NCBI RefSeq assembly: GCF_037975245.1
Contig: NC_092577.1
Span: 9,151,013 to 9,215,012 of the forward strand
Direction: 5' to 3'
Source: Apostichopus japonicus
Taxonomy: Eukaryota; Echinodermata; Holothuroidea; Aspidochirotida; Stichopodidae
DNA: 64,000 nt
Below the pieces are notes generated by a model. It was not told where the DNA came from. It was given only the letters and a program-made list of their open reading frames with translations, and did not search any database. This document shows, piece by piece, positions 1 to 12,580 of the stretch. The first letter of the stretch is position 1. Each line of letters begins with the position of its first letter. A program made the translations under genes and the position numbers.

Positions 1-153
1 ATTTCCCCTGCTTTGATGGTAACATACATTAGCCTCTTCTTAGTTCCACAACAGTGTTCAGTAGGTTGAACACAACTTTTCTGAGGCAAAAAGCTCAAGG
101 TCTGCAGACTGTTTAGATAGTTACCTTCTACTTTGTACTTTGTTTGTATGTCA

Positions 154-607
154 AAGTGTTTACACAGGTCCAAAAATCGACAACCGGATACCCGAGAGCT
201 GTTACCCTTCGGGTATCCGGGTACCAAAAACAAAATTGTTTACCCTCTGTTTATTCGCTGAAATTGTGACGCAGTTATAAGATATCCATGGAACTTTCAT
301 TTTTGCTGTTATCTTCGACTACATGGTAGCCTTACGCCACACTAAAGTCAATGGGGGAAATCTAGCCTAACCATCTGTTTATTCGCTGAAAATGTGATTC
401 AGTTATAAGATATCCATGGATTACTCTCAGTGTTGCTGTTATCTTCGTATAAATGGTAGCTTAACACCACACTAAGCCAATGGGAAAATCTTGCCGAACC
501 ATCAGTTTGCAACAAAGAAATCACACTTTGCGTAGGATTCGGGTAATAAATTAGGAACAGGGTAGTATCGCGTCGGGTGGGAACCCGGGTACCCCGTGCA
601 AACACTA
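154..607. mobile_element. hAT-like MITE with perfect 8-bp target duplication
   Basis: The 454-bp element is flanked by identical copies of GTATGTCA (146-153 and 608-615). Its ends are short imperfect inverted repeats: AAGTGTTTACAC on the left, and on the right the complement of TAGTGTTTGCAC. It has no coding capacity. Inside, a unit of about 125 bp beginning TTTATTCGCTGAAA is repeated twice (from about 250 and about 378), and a 12-bp stem (CCGGATACCCGA at 184-195 with its complement at 209-220) can form a hairpin. The 8-bp duplication is characteristic of the hAT superfamily; the assignment rests on that and on terminal style. Confidence 0.8.
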
Positions 608-776
608 GTATGTCAGTATGCTAGTGAAGACAATGTTAACTGAGTATGCAGATGAACATTGAACTTTCAATTACAATACTGTCTACAATGAGTATTGAGT
701 AGACTGCAATGTCAATCCTAGTACAATATAAAGGTATAACTGTAAGTTAAGAAATACTTAACAATTTACAACTCAC

Positions 777-3056
777 CATTTTTTTTTCCATTATGACAAA
801 AGAATTTTAGTAAAAATCCTTTGTCTTCTGGATAATGGGCTTCCCTTTCTTCCGCTTCTTGTTGAGAAATTTGTTCCCCTCTATATTCTAAAAAGAAAGC
901 CTCCATTCTGGAACAATTTCTCACAAAAAAACACCAGAGCCTGGCCGGGTAACAAAATGAGAAAACAGGGTGATGCTTCAATGTTGACCAAGGTTGCAAC
1001 AGAAGTCAAGACTGAGCAGGAAGCCAGTTAATGATTGCTTGCCGTAAAATGGTGTCAAACTTCATGCTCTGACATACAGTATGGATCCATGAAACGACAT
1101 GGGAATTGGGAGACATGGGAATTTGGTAAAATCAAATACCTATATACCCTATTGTTATTTAAAGGCTAGCCCCAAACCGTGTGCGGCCATCTGAAAAAGT
1201 TAATGTTCTGTTGCTTGCAAGTGATGTTTTGTTTGTGTTGCTACAAAATGCAGACAGAAATGAAACGTGATACCTTGTTATCTTTAGCTGGACCTGAGAT
1301 GTCCATTGCTGTATCGTTTATACACTGTGCTGTGGGTATTGGCCACAGCTGTATGTACTGGCTGTACACTAGAGTCTGATTACCGACGATAGCAAGCTGT
1401 GTGTGTATTTTCTGGGATCGCTGGTGGTGTCTAACACTTCCGTTACACCTCATTTGAAACTAGGTCAGATTACCAGCATTAGACGTTTTTTTTTTTTTCG
1501 CAAGTCTTCACACCCCTTAAAGAACACAGTCAACTAAACGTACATACTGTACTGCAACTGATGTTAGCAGGTTCTGAAGAATGACAATTTGGAACCTAAT
1601 GTACAGTAGTTGGTGTACGACATACTGTATGTTCTGTTCAAATATGATATCAGAGAAGAAGTTGCTATGGAGACCCTACTTCAGAACCTGCAGAAAGGTG
1701 TTTTAGGAAGACTGAGATATACCTGTACAGTAGCATGTTACAGAAATACTGAAATGTTGCATGCACAAATCTTAATGTTCTGTTTTGTGTTTCAACTGTA
1801 ATTGTGGTTTATCCTATTCATATGGTGTACATTAAGTGTTGCAGTATGTATCCAAGGCTGACACCCATAAACATATCGTACTTCTGGAGGGCATCATTTA
1901 GCAAAGTCAGTGTGTTGATTGATTTTTGCCATGATGAGTACCAACACACTAGACTATAATTCTTACTCCTACAAACAGGGACTTGTTGGCATCGCAACCA
2001 ACTGAATGCAAAGTTTACATATGGTAGTAATGTGTAAGTCTCACTCATTTAAGTATGCCACAAGATTTCATATTTCATGGAAAATATTTCTTTAATTCAG
2101 AAGTCAAGTGTTCAAAGATTGTTTTATTATTTATAGCAGTTTGGGGTTTATGATTTTCGTTGCCTGTAAAATATTTGAGGCATTGCAAGAATAATATGTG
2201 TAATCACTGTAACCTACAGCTATAAATATCTACTGTAAAGTGCAGTACTGTACATTTCATCAGCAATGCTACAGCAGGTGCTGGGCTGAAAGTATAGAAC
2301 AAAACATCAAAGGAAACATCTTACTGTAAACATTGGTTTTATGGGCTAGATATACTGTAACTGATTCATTAAAGTGTTTTTTTTTTTAACTTCTTCTGAT
2401 GATTACTGCACAGATAACCCATATTTTTCTTCCATATTCCCAGTTATGCACATCATATCGTTAACTGGTATATATTACAAGTAAGTCTAAACACAGAAGC
2501 TACTGTATATCATTGCTATTTTTTTTTTTTTTTTTTTTTTGGCTTTAAAGGTGCTACTTGTGATATATGGACTGCCATTCCTACACTTAAGCAAACAAAC
2601 CTGTTTACATCATTACTTGGTGACTTTACCAAGCCACCATTTTTTTATGTTTCTTGCACTGGTCAAATAAATGTAGCAACCTTGGGCCACTTTATAGCAG
2701 AACTACTTGTCTTTGCCACTGCAGTTATAGTTATTTCATTTCTATTACATTGGCAAGGAATCAAAAGTACAGGAAAATATGTAATGATGAATTAGATGCA
2801 TTTTGTCACAACACATGCTCAACTATCTAGGAAAGTTCATAGTTTGTAAAACAAAACAAATGGTATGTGACTTATGTTGTTCTGTGAATCTTTCAAATAA
2901 TTTTTAATGCAGCTTCACAAAGATGAATTAAAAAGAAATTGTACCTATTAACTCATCTATAAATTTCACTTGAAATCCTTCGGTGTCTCTTCCATTAAGA
3001 CAGGCATCGACAGCTCTCTTCTCCTCTGATAGTTTTGTCTTTCTGCTTTGGCTCAT
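777..3056 (-). CDS. KMT5A-like SET-domain protein, gene fragment (two exons)
   Basis: Two minus-strand exons fit one lysine-methyltransferase-like protein. The first, 3056-2945, starts at an ATG directly after a CCTTTAG acceptor and encodes 37 residues including LNGRDTEGFQVKFIDELI. This resembles the segment GRD-x-x-G-(x)n-FID that precedes the SET domain in KMT5A-like proteins. It ends at donor G|GTACAA. The second, 907-777, follows acceptor TTGTTCCAG and encodes 43 residues with FLEYRGEQIS and YPEDKGF, matching the EYRG and YxxDxG parts of the SET fold, and ends at donor G|GTGAGT. The segment expected between them (the RGVF motif) was not found in the 2-kb gap, and the C-terminal half with the cofactor and catalytic motifs would lie left of the window or is lost. 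Such KMT5A-like genes are multicopy and transposon-associated in some animals, so this may be a decayed copy. The family is fairly sure; completeness is not supported. Confidence 0.6.
908..2944 (-). other. Presumed intron of the SET-like gene
   Basis: No further exon with convincing splice sites was seen. The stretch holds poly-T tracts (about 2519-2540 and shorter ones) and AT-rich unique sequence. A missing SET exon would be expected here, but no GVF-type codon run was found on the minus strand. Confidence 0.3.
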
Positions 3057-3470
3057 CTAAAGGAAAATATATATTTTTTTATAAATAGAAACACCAGTGG
3101 CAATATTTAGGTCATTTCAGCAAAGCCAAAAAAATGCTTATGTGACTGTCTGAATACAGTAGGTCCAGGAATGAGTAATAAGTTTATGCGTGTAAAAAAG
3201 GTCAAATTTGATCAACAGTATTATTAGCCTGTAGATGACAATCTAGACAACTTCCAACCCAATAATAATGCTTTAACTTCATTTCTTTTGTTAGTACAGT
3301 ACTACAGCAGGTATGACGAGTAAATGTTTACTATACACTTGGGATCTACTGTACATTATTACTTTTCTATGTAATGAATGGGAACCTAGACTGCCAGATG
3401 ACTGCAGTTGAAATAAGCTATATAGTACCTCAGAGCAACTTTGTGATCATTCCTGTCTCTAATAGAAAAG

Positions 3471-3944
3471 AGTGCCATTCCGCCATGTTATCCCGATGGT
3501 GGCAAATCACTATTGCATAGCTGAGCACATTTATTGTAGGTTCACTGTAGGCCTGCCTATATGCACTACCTACAGTATGCACTATAGGCCCTCAAAATCC
3601 ACAAAACCATTCATTCAAATCAGAAATCAGAATCGGCCTTTTTAATAAACAATGAAGACAGTGTATCGACTCAAGATTACTAACTTACAATTAAAACTAT
3701 TCAATCAGTATGTACATTAAATACTGATTACTGTGTATCTATTCCCCAAACGTGTCTTATCTACAATTCGGTCATCCAGCCAACCGTCACATTTTAAGAC
3801 GGTGTACCTATCCTTCCACGCCAATCAACGAAAGTTTCACCAATACATTCCTGTGAAATCCATTCCTCAAATGTACTGTACCTTTCCGACATGGCGGAAA
3901 GGATCGAAACCTATGGTGGAATGTACCTATGGCGGAATGGCACT
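3471..3944. mobile_element. MITE with 16-bp perfect terminal inverted repeats
   Basis: AGTGCCATTCCGCCAT at 3471-3486 is exactly complementary to 3929-3944. The interior has no coding capacity. Related sequence (TGGCGGAAAGGAT followed by ATGGCGGAATG-type repeats) recurs at about 12955-13100, so this is a repeat family. No clear target duplication was seen beside the ends. Confidence 0.55.
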
Positions 3945-4529
3945 GGAACAGTACAGTAGACTACAATCACATTAATCATGACACATCGATTCTTTTCCCA
4001 AAGTTTGGCTGTTCATCAAAAGGAAAGTCAGGATAAACATAATGGCCAACACATTGGGTTGCCCATTGATTTGTTCACTAACAGTCATTATCTAATCAGT
4101 TTTAGCATAAACACATGTTTAGAGACACATGGTGCTTAAATTTAAACCAAACTATCTCTTCTTCAAAACTAGTTTCCTAGGATAGGCCTATAGCCTACTA
4201 GCCCCATAGCCCACTTCTACTAGCATTGTGCTACTAACTACTGCTACAGCCTACTGAAGGATATAATATGTTTATGAAAGAAAAAGGATTTCTTCAGTCA
4301 GTGGTCAAAAGAGTTGTACCACCATGTTAATAATAAATTGTAGCAACGTTAAAGAATAAGGCCTAGCCTGGTGTACAACTGTAACCCAGCCTTGGTTTAT
4401 ACCCCAATGGCGGTAAAGCACTTTATATAGCAGAAAGAGCGCAATTATTGTGGGGTGTTACTAAAACGAATGACTATTGCGTTACACATAACTAATGACA
4501 AGATCAACAAGTATATGTACACTGCAAAA

Positions 4530-4750
4530 ACTCGGGTGTTAAATTTAACACCCATGGTGTTAAATTTGTATTCTTTTTGGAGTGCATATTTGCCAACACC
4601 AGCAGGTGTTAAATTAACACCAAGTTGAGAATCCTTTTCTTTACACCACAAAGGGTGTTAAATTCATTATCTTTGGTGTTGATATTGTTACTCTGGTTGG
4701 TGTAAAATTAACACTAACTGAATTGATTTTAACACCAAAAATGGTGTTAT
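4530..4750. repeat. Subterminal GGTGTTAAAT repeats of the left transposon end
   Basis: At least eight copies of GGTGTTAAAT/ATTTAACACC-like 10-mers occur in both orientations within 220 bp of the left terminus, with a smaller set at 11650-11710 near the right terminus. In CACTA elements such repeats bind the transposase; that role is inferred here. Confidence 0.6.
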
Positions 4751-5931
4751 TTAGATCTTCCCACTGATGTTGAATTGCAAGTTTTTTATCCAATCCAGAT
4801 CGTGTTAATTCTGTATTTTGTAAAACACCTTTCCAAGGTATCGCCCAAGTCTGGGCTGGACAATACGCATAAGCAATAAACAACAGATAAAAGCCATAGA
4901 TGCCATTTTAAATGTGTTACACGTTTTTTATATTCATCTTAGAAGCATCAGTTGTACAGAAAACACCTTATTAAGTGCATAAACAAGAATGAACAAAAGC
5001 TTGTCTAACATGAGCAAGCCCATAAACTGATTAGAAACTTATTTTTTAATGAAGATAAATCAGATCATAATGCTTGCATATTATAAATGCTTAAAGTTAA
5101 TATTATACCTTTGTCTTAAACTGATAAACACATGCATGGAAACCAATGGTATCACACTTTAATACCTGGATGTATGTATACAATGTACATTGTGTATTCA
5201 TATCTTTACACTTGAACTATAACACAGTGTTACTTTGATAATTATATGTTTGAACATAACTGAACCATTGGCAATCACATAACACTGATTAAAAGGTAAT
5301 TTGTAGCATGTTCTCTAATATTCTAGCTGGCGAAACAATTTAATAACTGTTCACAGATAAAAACAATTGTTAGAAACGAACACTGACTGGGTTACTTCAG
5401 CCAAAAAATGTGCAAAATTAACTCATTGAAAAATTATGTGCCTTGGACAGACATAAGTGTATGATCACATCTGGATTGAATCCTCAGTAATGACAGTGGT
5501 TTGAAGTCAACAAGTTCACTGGTTTTCCTGACATAAGTCTGCTGAGATACTGCCTCTTTCACAGCAAATCCATGAAACAATGGTTTGTAAAACAGTGTGC
5601 TACAAACAAAACTCTAACAAAGTTTTTTATGGTGGAGTATAAGGATCGCGAGATACAATGTCTCAATTTGACAAAGAAAACGTGGTGAAAATGACTGATT
5701 GAAGGTCAGTTTTGACCGAAAATGTTAGGTCACTCGCAAATTATAAGAATATGTGAAAATGAGAGTGCGACAGTTGGAAAGTTTAAAGTGCGACAGTCGC
5801 AACCCCCACACCCCCTCTAGCGACGTCCATGCCCATGACAGACATATCTCCCCCGCACACTTGTAAATGCATGCAATCCACAGTCTAATAGCATACATGA
5901 CACCAGTCAGAATACTTTGTGTCATACTCAC

Positions 5932-8900
5932 AAGGCCTCGAGTAATCTTGAATTGTGGAAATTCCTCTATTATATGCCCTGCTGAATTCATAGCATTGAC
6001 CATGTTTCTCCTCACTAATAGAGTATTTTTCATCCTCTCAAAGACCAAATTAGAATCTGTAGATACAGCAGGGGTATGTTTCATCCAGTTTACATCTGCT
6101 GTAGTGTTATCTTCAGATTGCAGGTTATCAGACACAGCATGTAATGGCCTTTTAAGCATGGGGTCTCCATCTTGTTTGCAGGCAGGGTCCTTTGGAGTTA
6201 TGTTTGATTGTTCAGAATGATGTTCTCCTCTATTGACGTTTTTTATCCTTGCTGCAAGGAATCCTCCTTTGGTTCTTTCATCATAAAAAGCTTCCTGAAA
6301 ATAATAATGAAATGTACTTAGTACTAGCTGTGGTTCATTTTATGTACCACTCTCCAGTTGGAGATTTCTTAATAGCATTTCCCAAGTTAAGCTGTAGGTT
6401 GAAAATTGCTAGGAGTTTTCATAAGTAGCTTCCAAGACATCTTTACCATCAAAAACACTCTCAGAAATTATGAGTATGTGGCAGTAATTTTAGTTTGAAC
6501 TAGCAAAACTACAGCGCTTATACAAGAGACCTATACCACAACTTCCTCTGTTTCTACTGAAGTCATGTGCATCTAAAGGAAGAATTGCAAAGGGGGGGGG
6601 GGGGGGGGGAGATGAAATGTTTTCCATGGCAATGTCCAGTTCCAAATCATGCATGTCCCAACATTTTAAGTGAGAAAAAAAGTTCTCCTCTTGTCCTGGA
6701 AAGATCATGATACCTATAATGTAAAATTTGACTGGCCCTGCATTAGACAAACCATTTCCCCTCCTATGCATGTATGCCTTTTCCCTGCATTTAATGTTAA
6801 ACTATGATACTGCAGAACAACTGTTTTGAAGTATAGTTCCAAAATTTACAATAATGTCCCTATGACAGCGAGTGTTTAATCCAAAAACCCTTGGTGGGGG
6901 TTTTGGGTCCTCCTGCAGTTTATTTAAATTAATTACTTACATGACCTGTTGGTGTGTATGGGTCTTGAAGGTTTTCAAACAGGTTGACAATACCGACTGC
7001 ATTTTTCTTTTTTTCTTTTTGTGACCGTAGGTGGCGTCCGTCTGTGATGGTAGATGTAGGGGGAAATAAAGTGTATTATAATATGGTGTAATAGTATATT
7101 ATATCATAATAAAGTGTGATATTAGTGTATTAGATGTTTGCCTTACTAAATGAGTGATTACTTAAAGGCCCTTTTCTCTCACCACAAATCTGCCATAAAC
7201 CTGCAATACTGGTCAGTTCAAATGTTGTGTATTCTTAAAAACAACAATGGACCAATGCTGAATTTAATAACCTGGGCCTTGAAATTCACTTGCACAGAGG
7301 AGAAAGGGGTCTTTAAAGGCGCTCAGCTATCTGCTGTATTGGTCAGAGCTCCCAAATATAACATGCTATGAACTAGGAAAGTTTCTAACATAATGAAATT
7401 GAACTGCCTGGGTTAGCCCAACTAAGTTTGTGTACACAATTTCAATAACATGTGTCTTTCAGCATATGGTATTGTCTGTGGAGAATATTTAAATGAAAAG
7501 CAATACCTGGTGTTCAATGGTTAATACTGATCATGTCACATCACTGTCCTTGAAAGCAAACACATTTTTTATATCATTGTGCTAATTTGGGGCCAATGCA
7601 GGAGATCTTTAAGGCTAAGTTTACAATGGATCCCCAGCTCAGGATCAGATCTGACAAAGCAACAGACAACTCATTCTGTAACAGGAACATACCAATTAGC
7701 CTGGTTAAAAATTGGCACAAGTGTGGCAGTCAGAAATTGTTACTGCCACTCTCCAATTTCCCAACTATCTTCATGGGTTGACCAGCTAAATGTTTCATCA
7801 ATGGAGCACTTACTTACTTACATGTGTCAATTAATCCATGTTCATAGACATGTTAAAGTTTTAAACATTTCATTGCAGCAATCATGATTTTCTCTGTTTA
7901 CAACTACAAAAATAAAACTTACCCATGTACTTCCATCATGTTAGCAACTACAATGTTTACCAACAATCTCCTGGACTTTTCGTTCAGACACTTTTGGGCT
8001 CTGTATTCAGCTAAAACAGTGGCTCCACTTGCACTTTTTTTGAAGAACTGCACTTATGAGCTTTAATAAAGTGTAGAAAAAAATACAAGGATTCTTGAAA
8101 GTTGTAATGAACTTTAGAGATTCATAATTAGAGCTTTTGTAACATAAATTAGTAAAAGACCTTCATTCTTTTTATTTTAATATTAGTATTATTGTTTTCT
8201 AATGTCCTTTGAAATCCTAAATTGGATACCCAAAGACCATTCCAAATCCAGAGATGACTTCTACAGGAGATCTTCCCAGCATCAAAACGTCAGTCCCACT
8301 TATTTTCCCACCAAATCCATTCATATTTTACATTGGTGACACCCACCTCAACCCATAATGCTTAAGGCTACATCAATTTGTTAGGTTATTGACTGTTCAG
8401 AATCTTGCAAATTAATAGCAAATATGAAAATCTCAAAAGTAATATTTCTGTTCAGTCCAGATGTCAAACCCAAATCCAACACCAATGTATGCAGCTTCTT
8501 GAGTTGTTTTATGCTATATCCAAAGTCTTTGGGAGCAAAGTGGATTCAAGCATTATTAATAAATACAATACATTGTCACAAAGATTGTTAAATGCAAAGG
8601 AGGATACCAAAACTTTCTAATTGGAGCAAATGTTTTGCCATGTTGTAGGTTTCCATTGAATGGTATAAAGCCCTCAACATTAAAAGAAATGTTTAAATGT
8701 GATTACCTCAGCTGCCTCATCTGTTGTTGCTTCTGTTTCCCTAAATCTTTTCATGGGAGGTGCAGAACTGGTGGAGGGAAGATTAGCATAATCTTGAGTA
8801 TCATCTTCCTCAGAAATTACATCAGTATCTGAATTGCTGTCTATTTTAACCCTTGCAGCTGCTGGAGATACTAAATAAAAGAAAATCTGCTGTTAAGCAC

Positions 8901-11434
8901 ATAGCTAGAGATAGGTGAACACATTTCTTGTAATGAATAGGAATGTGCATTTTCTAACAATCCATGAACTGATAACCGGTCAAATTTTTCAATCGGTTAA
9001 CCAGTAATCAATCCTACAACCACACAAAAAATGGCAATTAATGTAACACATTGATTTCAAAACTTCACAGAACTAGCCATAAGAACCAGACATTAAAACT
9101 GCCGCAGAGTTGCTACCCCTTAGTTGCAATTAAGTCTTATCTGTTTTGCTGTACTTGCATATACCCTCACTACATGAGACATTTCTTCAAATCTTCTGTG
9201 TTTTGCGTTTGGGAATTGCCAAAATTATGGGATAAACAGTACAACGCTGATAAACTGCAGTCAAAATTCAACGTTCAACCCTTGTTATCTTGACCATATG
9301 ATTGTGACTGCCACTGTATAAACTATGCTTACACACTACTCTCAATGTGGTATGGAAAGTAAACAAAATTCCCAATTTGAAATGCTGGGGATCAAGGAGC
9401 CAGTCTGAGGTGTTATCCACCAAACGAGGCGAAAACAACAACAAATGTCATTTTTGAGGAACCTCTGGGATCTTTTCTGTGACAAAAGGTATAGGCTTAT
9501 TCCTAATTAAGGAAATGTTGTCAGAGATCCCACCACACTAACCTTCATTTTCCCATTGGAAACACATCTGGTTATTCATGTAAGCAGAGTATTTTGCGTT
9601 GTCAGTAGCTCCTTATTTGCCACTAACCCCACTTTTCACCTCTCTTTATCACCATGATGGCTGTGTTTGGCTCCATTTCAAGGAGAGGTACAAGAGAATC
9701 TTCATCAAACTCTGCTCCATCCTCTCTATCCACAAGTATCACATCTTCAGCAATTTTGAATTTCTTCTTTGCTGTATCATATATGAAAGAAAATAGAATA
9801 AACCAGCAAGTATCATACTTTTGATTTAGTCATGCATATATACTTAAGTCTATTTTGTTAGGACTAAGCCCTGAAATAGGTCTGTACGCATTAAATTTAA
9901 CAGCCCTTGACCTTGTATCATTAAATTTACTCCCTTAAGTTGGCCTGCACAGAGAGCGTCATGTCTAACTCATGCTCAAAGTCATTTTTCTCAGCAAATT
10001 GCATGTTTGCAAGATAGTATACAAACAGAAACATAGTGACCAAAAGTTGGGGCTTCATTTGTCTGAATTTGTAATTCAAATGGTAAAAACTGCTGATTTT
10101 TTATGAATTTGCCCTAACGAGGCAATTAGCCAACATTTAATGGTAATAAAACTACCATATAGACTGCAATACATTCACCCTACACATGCCTTGCAGAAAA
10201 AGCCTACAGTGAAATCACTTAGACCTGCAGTACAAGTTTTACTTTGAAAATCAAGATTGACAATGTAAATATGTAATGAAGTGCTTCAAAATTATCTACT
10301 TTTTTGCCTTTCTAAGCATGTACGCTAGACATATGCTTCCTTTCGCAGTCAAAAGTTGGCCAAAACCAACATAACAAACAAGCTTTACATAGTTTCTTTT
10401 AATCTAAGATATGCAGTCTGTCATCAATTGGAAATATTGGAAATCATATAAGGCCTATCACATATTTGGTCTTTGTGTTGGCTAAATCTGCATCAAATGT
10501 TCTTGTGGATTATTGAGGGATGCAAGCTACTAGGCATGAAATTTGATGCCCTATGGCTTTCCAGTGTAACAATTTCATTTAAGCCTACTAACTACTTATA
10601 ATAAAAAGTCTATTCATGAACACAGAGATGATTAGACATGCTCAACAGCAAGAGATTCAATGCAACTTATTTATTGTCTTTCGACAGCAGCTTAATGCAG
10701 CACGAAACGATTGAGAACCCACCTCAAAATTATATTGCTTGCATTATAATCAGTGTGATGATGGGTGTGAGGCTATTTAAGGGCCTTACTCTAGTTTTGT
10801 TGGTGGCCAATAGAACTGTAGGCCTCAACTTACAGTAGGGGTACGTCCTTATTAAGTTAAACTAGCTGGGGCGTAAACTATACATATAGGCTAGGTCAAG
10901 TCGTCGACGACCCTTTGAACTGGGCTAGGCTACATCATACATGCATTATATTCGAGACTATGGAGTATGGAGTAGGCTAATGGTATAACTATCACTCTCC
11001 ATTTCACATTGAATTAGTAAAAGGGAAAGAAGTACTCTTAATTTAAAAGTGATACATATAATAGTGATACACAGCCCTGTTCAAGGGAAAGTAGTAATTA
11101 AACTGCCAGTTCTATAGGCTTACGCAATGATTTATAACGTTACAAATGATCTATAGGCCTAGGCTTTGGGCCTGTAGAGGCTATAGGGCCTTCGGCAACA
11201 ATTAGCCTAGGCCTAAGTTACGCAATAGGCTTCCGTTAGGCATCTGCCTATGATGAAGTTATGAAAGGCAACCTTCCCTTGCCTCCGTGGATTGCCTATC
11301 ATTTCACGAGAAAGTTAAAACCTATAGGCTATACACAGCTTATCTCCAAAAGAATGCATACCTGTTTCAATCAAATCTCTGAATTCCTTGAACACCACAA
11401 CTTTCCTTTCTTCATTTCTACAATAAACGAACAT
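5932..11434 (-). pseudogene. Transposon-borne CIDE-N-like accessory gene, six exons, frameshifted and 3' truncated
   Basis: Exons read on the minus strand: 11434-11362, 9771-9628, 8870-8707, 8047-7923, 7041-6941, 6294-5932, all with GT and AG borders. The first two encode a CIDE-N-like fold starting MFVYCRNEERKVVVF, then VILVDREDGAEFDEDS, ending IMVIKRGEKW. This compares with the LVLEEDGTxVD and GQKW motifs of CIDE/DFF proteins. The third is an acidic linker. The fourth carries RRLLVNIVVANMMEVHG and the fifth AVGIVNLFENLQDP, hallmarks of a protein family common as multicopy uncharacterised genes in fish and marine invertebrates. The sixth has FYDERTKGGFLAARIK and a late MKNTLLVRRNMVNAM segment. 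Phases join exactly except inside the fifth exon, where an A-rich run (7001-7020) holds one base too many. The usual C-terminal part is not found, so the copy looks dead. It lies inside the 4520-11724 transposon with its 5' end near the right terminus. Confidence 0.7.
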
Positions 11435-11754
11435 ATTGCCCCCTTCGTTTGCACCTCGTCTGCTTTGCGCAACTTTGGCTGTAACAGCTTCGCCGACAAT
11501 ATCGATATGATAATTACTGCCACTACTATGGACCAATTAAGAGTCCCGATTTCTATGACATCATGTATTTACGCGTTAAGGAGAGTAACTTGGAAAGGGA
11601 TTGGCTGAAACTTCTACCTGAACGAGGTTGAAGGTCAGATTGCATTCTCTTTGGTGTCAAATCAACACTGAATTCAACACCGACAAGCTAAATCCAAAAT
11701 GTTAACACCGGAGTTTTTGCAGTGTACGTAAACTATAGATGGGACTTATATGAG

Positions 11755-12512
11755 GGTGTTACTATAACAAATGACAATTGCGTTACACATAACGAATGAC
11801 AATATGTTGTACGCACTAAAAAATTACGTTGACTAAAACGAATTACAGTGAATGACAGCACAGACATTTGCTTCAACCGGATATCACAGTTCAGACTTCG
11901 TGGGTATATTAAAGCCACGCAAACCGAGTGGACGCGAAGTGCGTGGCTTACATCTAGTAAAGTATGGACAAGATACAAACGCACCTTATAGTAAGCGAAA
12001 CTGTAAGTCTGATTTTATAAAGTAAATTTATTAACGTAATTTTTCCGATATTAATTGTTAGAAACTAACAATACTATATTCTTGAAACGACTACAATTTT
12101 TATACTTTAATAGTACGATGTCATAGCATTTTCCACAAAAAATTAATCGTGAATATATCAGTTTGAAACATACCAATTAGCCAGCACCCAACAATTATTT
12201 CCGTTATCTTTGCTATATAATCTACAGAGGTAAATGTCAAAAGCACAGCACCCAAGCGCATTCTCACACAAAAACTTTCCCTGTGGTTTCTATCCGTAAA
12301 TTACACCAAAACTCTGCAACCACGTAACATGCGGTTTTCATCAAATCATTTTGCGCAGAAAACCAATAACCGCATTTACTCCACTGCGTTAATCAATCTA
12401 CCTCTTCTCACCACCGTCCTACTTCGTTGTCATTCGCGAATGATAGTTAACCCTGTACAAAGTCAAATGTCATTCCCTGTCATTCGTTTCAGTTTGTTCC
12501 TTATTGTGGGTG
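11755..12512. repeat. Repeat matching the left flank of the CACTG transposon
   Basis: About 50 bp beginning GGTGTTACTATAACAAATGA at 11755 closely repeats 4454-4500 on the other side of the 7.2-kb transposon, in direct orientation (shared core TTGCGTTACACATAACNAATG). Inverted GTCATTCGTTTCAG-like motifs recur up to about 12512. This may be a repeat family into which the transposon inserted. The stretch between is AT-rich and holds no gene that I can support. Confidence 0.45.
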
Positions 12513-12580
12513 CACTATAGGCATATATACAGTGTGAATTGCTTCGCTTCACACTATCTAGGCCCGCACACAAAAACAAT

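Larger units (their letters stand above)
4520..11724 (-). mobile_element. 7.2-kb CACTG-ended DNA transposon (CMC/EnSpm-like), non-autonomous
   Basis: The left end CACTGCAAAAACTCGGGTGT and the right end (complement CACTGCAAAAACTCCGGTGT) match at 22 of 24 terminal positions, and TA flanks both sides (4518-4519, 11725-11726). Inside both ends lie many copies of GGTGTTAAAT-like motifs in both orientations, the subterminal repeat layout typical of CACTA/EnSpm elements. It carries one broken multi-exon gene (CIDE-N-like, minus strand) whose start is about 290 bp from the right end. No transposase-sized frame is present, so the element would depend on a transposase elsewhere. Superfamily assignment is inference from the CACTG ends; the TA flank could be a 2-bp duplication or part of the ends. 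Confidence 0.75.

Noticed and set aside
5405-5610. Open minus-strand stretch ending in SRCDHTLMSVQGT as last exon of the CIDE-N gene
   Set aside because: It could be joined in phase through a weak TTAG acceptor, but the sequence does not resemble the C-terminal part expected for the family.
7579-7887. Plus-strand 102-residue frame inside the 7.2-kb transposon
   Set aside because: It has no recognisable motif, lies in an intron of the minus-strand gene, and overlaps another plus-strand frame of similar length.
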